A stretch of 8,277 nucleotides of DNA from Methylotenera sp. (GTDB taxonomy: Bacteria > Pseudomonadota > Gammaproteobacteria > Burkholderiales > Methylophilaceae). The notes beneath the pieces were generated by a model. It did no database searches and was not told the origin of the DNA. It saw only the letters and a program-made list of their open reading frames with translations. The stretch is from positions 1 through 8,277 of the forward strand of contig JAIYEJ010000348.1 in the NCBI GenBank assembly GCA_027487055.1. Reading direction: 5' to 3'. Both the position numbers and the translations under genes were made by a program. The number at the start of each line of letters is the position of its first letter. Positions within the stretch are counted from its first letter, which is position 1. Below, piece after piece: positions 6,759 through 8,277 of this stretch.

Positions 6759-6874
6759 GATGTCTTTTTTATTTGGTGCAAAAGAAATTAAGAAAAAATA
6801 AGTTTGATGATATAAATGTATCATCCCGTTGAGAAGTAGCTTATTACGTTTGTTTCAATTTAATAAACCAATAT
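6759..6874. promoter_or_regulatory. Divergent intergenic region with probable plus-strand promoter
   Basis: These 116 bp separate the signalling operon (minus) from the glycine-rich surface gene (plus). On the plus strand TACGTTTG (6845-6852) matches the Bacteroidota -7 box TAnnTTTG exactly and lies 22 bases before the ATG, which would give a short leader. No good -33 TTG is found at the usual distance. On the minus strand TACATTTA (near 6821-6814) is one base off the same box and could serve the operon. The minus-strand leader is A-rich. Confidence 0.45.
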
Positions 6875-8277
6875 ATGAAACAAATGACAAAAAATCTAAT
6901 TTTCAGAATCGATAGATTTGTAGGCTATGGTTCTATTCTTAATTTTATTAGAGCAAAATTGGAATCTTCCGGCTTGGAGATTAATAGTAAAATAATACTA
7001 GCTATTATTTTACTATTAAAAGGTCTTCAAGCTCATGGTCAAATGAATGGTTGGCCATTAATTTCTCATGGGTCAACGACAATAAGTTCAAACCAAGTGC
7101 TATGTAAAGATAGAGCGCGCGTCATTTCAATGACTTCTGGTTCAAGTATTAGAACATTAACATTGAATAATTTTGAGGGTAGTTTTTCTCAAGGAGATTG
7201 GGTAATGGTAATTCAAATGCATCAAGGTACTGGATTTACTGGGAAATACACAATGTGTGAAATCACTGCTACTGGCACGATTACAGCTCCAAGTTCACTA
7301 ACAACTACTTCCACAATTGACGTTAAACCATATACTCTAGGATCAACATATACAAATAGTTGGCCGACTTTTGTTTTGGGTGGTGCTGATGATATTGTGC
7401 AAATATTGAAAATCAGTAGATTTTGGGATTTGACTGTAACGGCGGGAATTATTACGTGTCCGGCATTTGATTACACAAAGGGAACCGGGGGTGTTCTAGC
7501 TGTAATGGTTGGAAATCAATTTACAATGTCTGGTGGGTATTTTAATGTTTCTGGTAAAGGATTTCATGTTAAGTACAATAGTGGCGGAGGTATTGGCATT
7601 GGTGGGTTAGGAGCCGTCGCTTCATCCTCATTTTTGCCTGGTGGTAGTTGTGCAGGATCTAATGGAGGAAGCGTTGATTTTCCAATTAATTTAGGGTACA
7701 CAATCCCTTACAATACTGGAGTGCTTTTTAAGGATTACTATGGTGAGTCAGGAGCAATTCTTAATGCAGTATCTCCACAGAAATTTGGTGCCAGTACTAA
7801 GGGCTCATTTGGTGGAGTTGCTAACAATTCTAGTACTATTGGAACTAGTACTACTGGAGTTGTCAGCTTCACAACTAGTCATTCTGATTATTCGAATCAT
7901 GATTTGCAATTGGGTTGTTCTGGTAATTGTGGGATTTCTCCGGCAACAGGAGGAGGAGGAGGAGGGTTTGGTGGACCTGGCGGATCTTCCTTTTTAAATG
8001 TAAGCGCGGGTTTCTCAGGATATATTGGACAAAATGGACTTTCTGGTGGAAATGCTGGTGATTTCGGAATTGGTGGAGGTATTTTGTACCTAAAGGTTGC
8101 AAATTCATCTTTGAGTATGAGCAATTCTCAGAAAAGGTTTATTTCAAAAGGTACAAACGGAGGAAATGGAGGAAATGGTGGGGATGGTGGTATGGGCGGA
8201 ATCGGAGGATTTGGAGCTAACGGAGGTTGTCAATCTGGTGATTTTGTGAGTTCCGGTGGAATCGGCGGGTTTGGAGA
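6875..8277 (+). CDS. Large secreted glycine-rich surface protein, N-terminal part
   Basis: The frame opens at ATG 6875-6877 and stays open for 467 codons to the right edge. A hydrophobic core, KIILAIILLLKGLQAHGQ (39-56), looks like a signal peptide, but it follows an unusually long n-region of about 38 residues. A second ATG (6884) would shorten it by only three. After the cut, residues about 57-230 form a beta-rich segment with GDWVMVIQMHQG (107-118), VQILKISRFWDLTV (175-188) and GGVLAVMVGNQFTMSGGYFNVSGKGF (205-230, discontinuous similarity). This resembles the QVIRVPQY / GGVLAL-G-x-ln-G-i-V-GKGF pattern of Bacteroidota adhesin-like proteins. From about 235 the chain is glycine-rich, with a G6 run (359-364) and x-G-G triplets (428-451). 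A T9SS sorting domain would be expected beyond the window. Function is inferred as a surface or matrix protein. Confidence 0.8.
   Translation, partial: MKQMTKNLIFRIDRFVGYGSILNFIRAKLESSGLEINSKIILAIILLLKGLQAHGQMNGWPLISHGSTTISSNQVLCKDRARVISMTSGSSIRTLTLNNFEGSFSQGDWVMVIQMHQGTGFTGKYTMCEITATGTITAPSSLTTTSTIDVKPYTLGSTYTNSWPTFVLGGADDIVQILKISRFWDLTVTAGIITCPAFDYTKGTGGVLAVMVGNQFTMSGGYFNVSGKGFHVKYNSGGGIGIGGLGAVASSSFLPGGSCAGSNGGSVDFPINLGYTIPYNTGVLFKDYYGESGAILNAVSPQKFGASTKGSFGGVANNSSTIGTSTTGVVSFTTSHSDYSNHDLQLGCSGNCGISPATGGGGGGFGGPGGSSFLNVSAGFSGYIGQNGLSGGNAGDFGIGGGILYLKVANSSLSMSNSQKRFISKGTNGGNGGNGGDGGMGGIGGFGANGGCQSGDFVSSGGIGGFG
7949..7966 (+). repeat. GGA trinucleotide tract in the glycine-rich gene
   Basis: Five GGA units followed by GGG encode six glycines in a row (residues 359-364). 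The pure codon repeat could slip in replication, but changes of whole units would keep the frame. It marks the turn into the glycine-rich half of the protein. Confidence 0.8.
8156..8227 (+). repeat. x-G-G triplet repeat region
   Basis: Residues 428-451 read as eight three-residue units, six of them of the form x-G-G in succession (N, N, N, D, M, I), then F-G-A and N-G-G. The DNA repeats loosely as AAYGGNGGN. This kind of low-complexity run is typical of extracellular glycine-rich proteins. Confidence 0.7.

Noticed and set aside
6759..6824. Upstream start (6824) for the 101-aa protein
   Set aside because: The extra 22 residues do not resemble the family start that I recall, and their codons come from the A-rich leader.
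7740..7997. Plus-strand ORF of 85 codons in another frame
   Set aside because: It is an out-of-frame shadow of the glycine-rich gene; its L- and E-rich runs come from shifted GGA and GGT codons.
7875..8124. Proline-rich minus-strand ORFs
   Set aside because: The proline runs are the reverse complement of glycine codons of the plus-strand gene.

Overview
The window looks like an AT-rich member of the Bacteroidota. Three things point there: a surface protein ending in the gliding-motility/type IX secretion (T9SS) C-terminal domain, A-rich leaders without clear Shine-Dalgarno sites, and secreted proteins whose signal peptides end in the AQ/GQ style common in the phylum. The exact class cannot be fixed from the sequence; proteins of this kind occur in Chitinophagia, Sphingobacteriia and Saprospiria.

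Layout. 1-521 (minus): the N-terminal part of a secreted thermolysin-type (M4-like) metalloprotease precursor, running off the left edge. 522-1071: non-coding DNA with a minus-strand terminator-like hairpin that competes with an alternative hairpin (602-636), and a ~100-bp imperfect palindrome (752-853) that resembles an interspersed repeat. 1072-3348 (minus): a 758-residue T9SS cargo with a beta-propeller-like N-terminus, PKD-like domains and the C-terminal sorting domain. 3411-3938 (minus): a 175-residue secreted cysteine-rich protein of unknown function just upstream, with a 9-bp hairpin in the 62-bp gap. 3939-4525: a second non-coding stretch, very AT-rich except for a GC-richer island (4234-4353) that is open as a 39-codon ORF.

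4526-6758 (minus) is the most coherent unit: four overlapping genes in the order small conserved Bacteroidota protein (101 aa), 7-TM membrane protein (196 aa), sensor-less histidine kinase (256 aa) and LuxR/NarL-type response regulator (206 aa). The overlaps (1, 32 and 23 nt) suggest translational coupling. I infer a split signalling system in which the polytopic protein supplies sensing and the kinase and regulator the output. The kinase lacks the canonical DxGxG ATP-box.

From 6875 to the right edge (plus) runs a divergent gene for a large secreted glycine-rich surface protein with an unusually long signal-peptide n-region. It shares a 116-bp intergenic region with the signalling operon and has a TAnnTTTG-type -7 box.

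The window is dominated by surface or exported proteins around one signalling operon. Whether that operon controls the neighbouring genes is not shown by the sequence.
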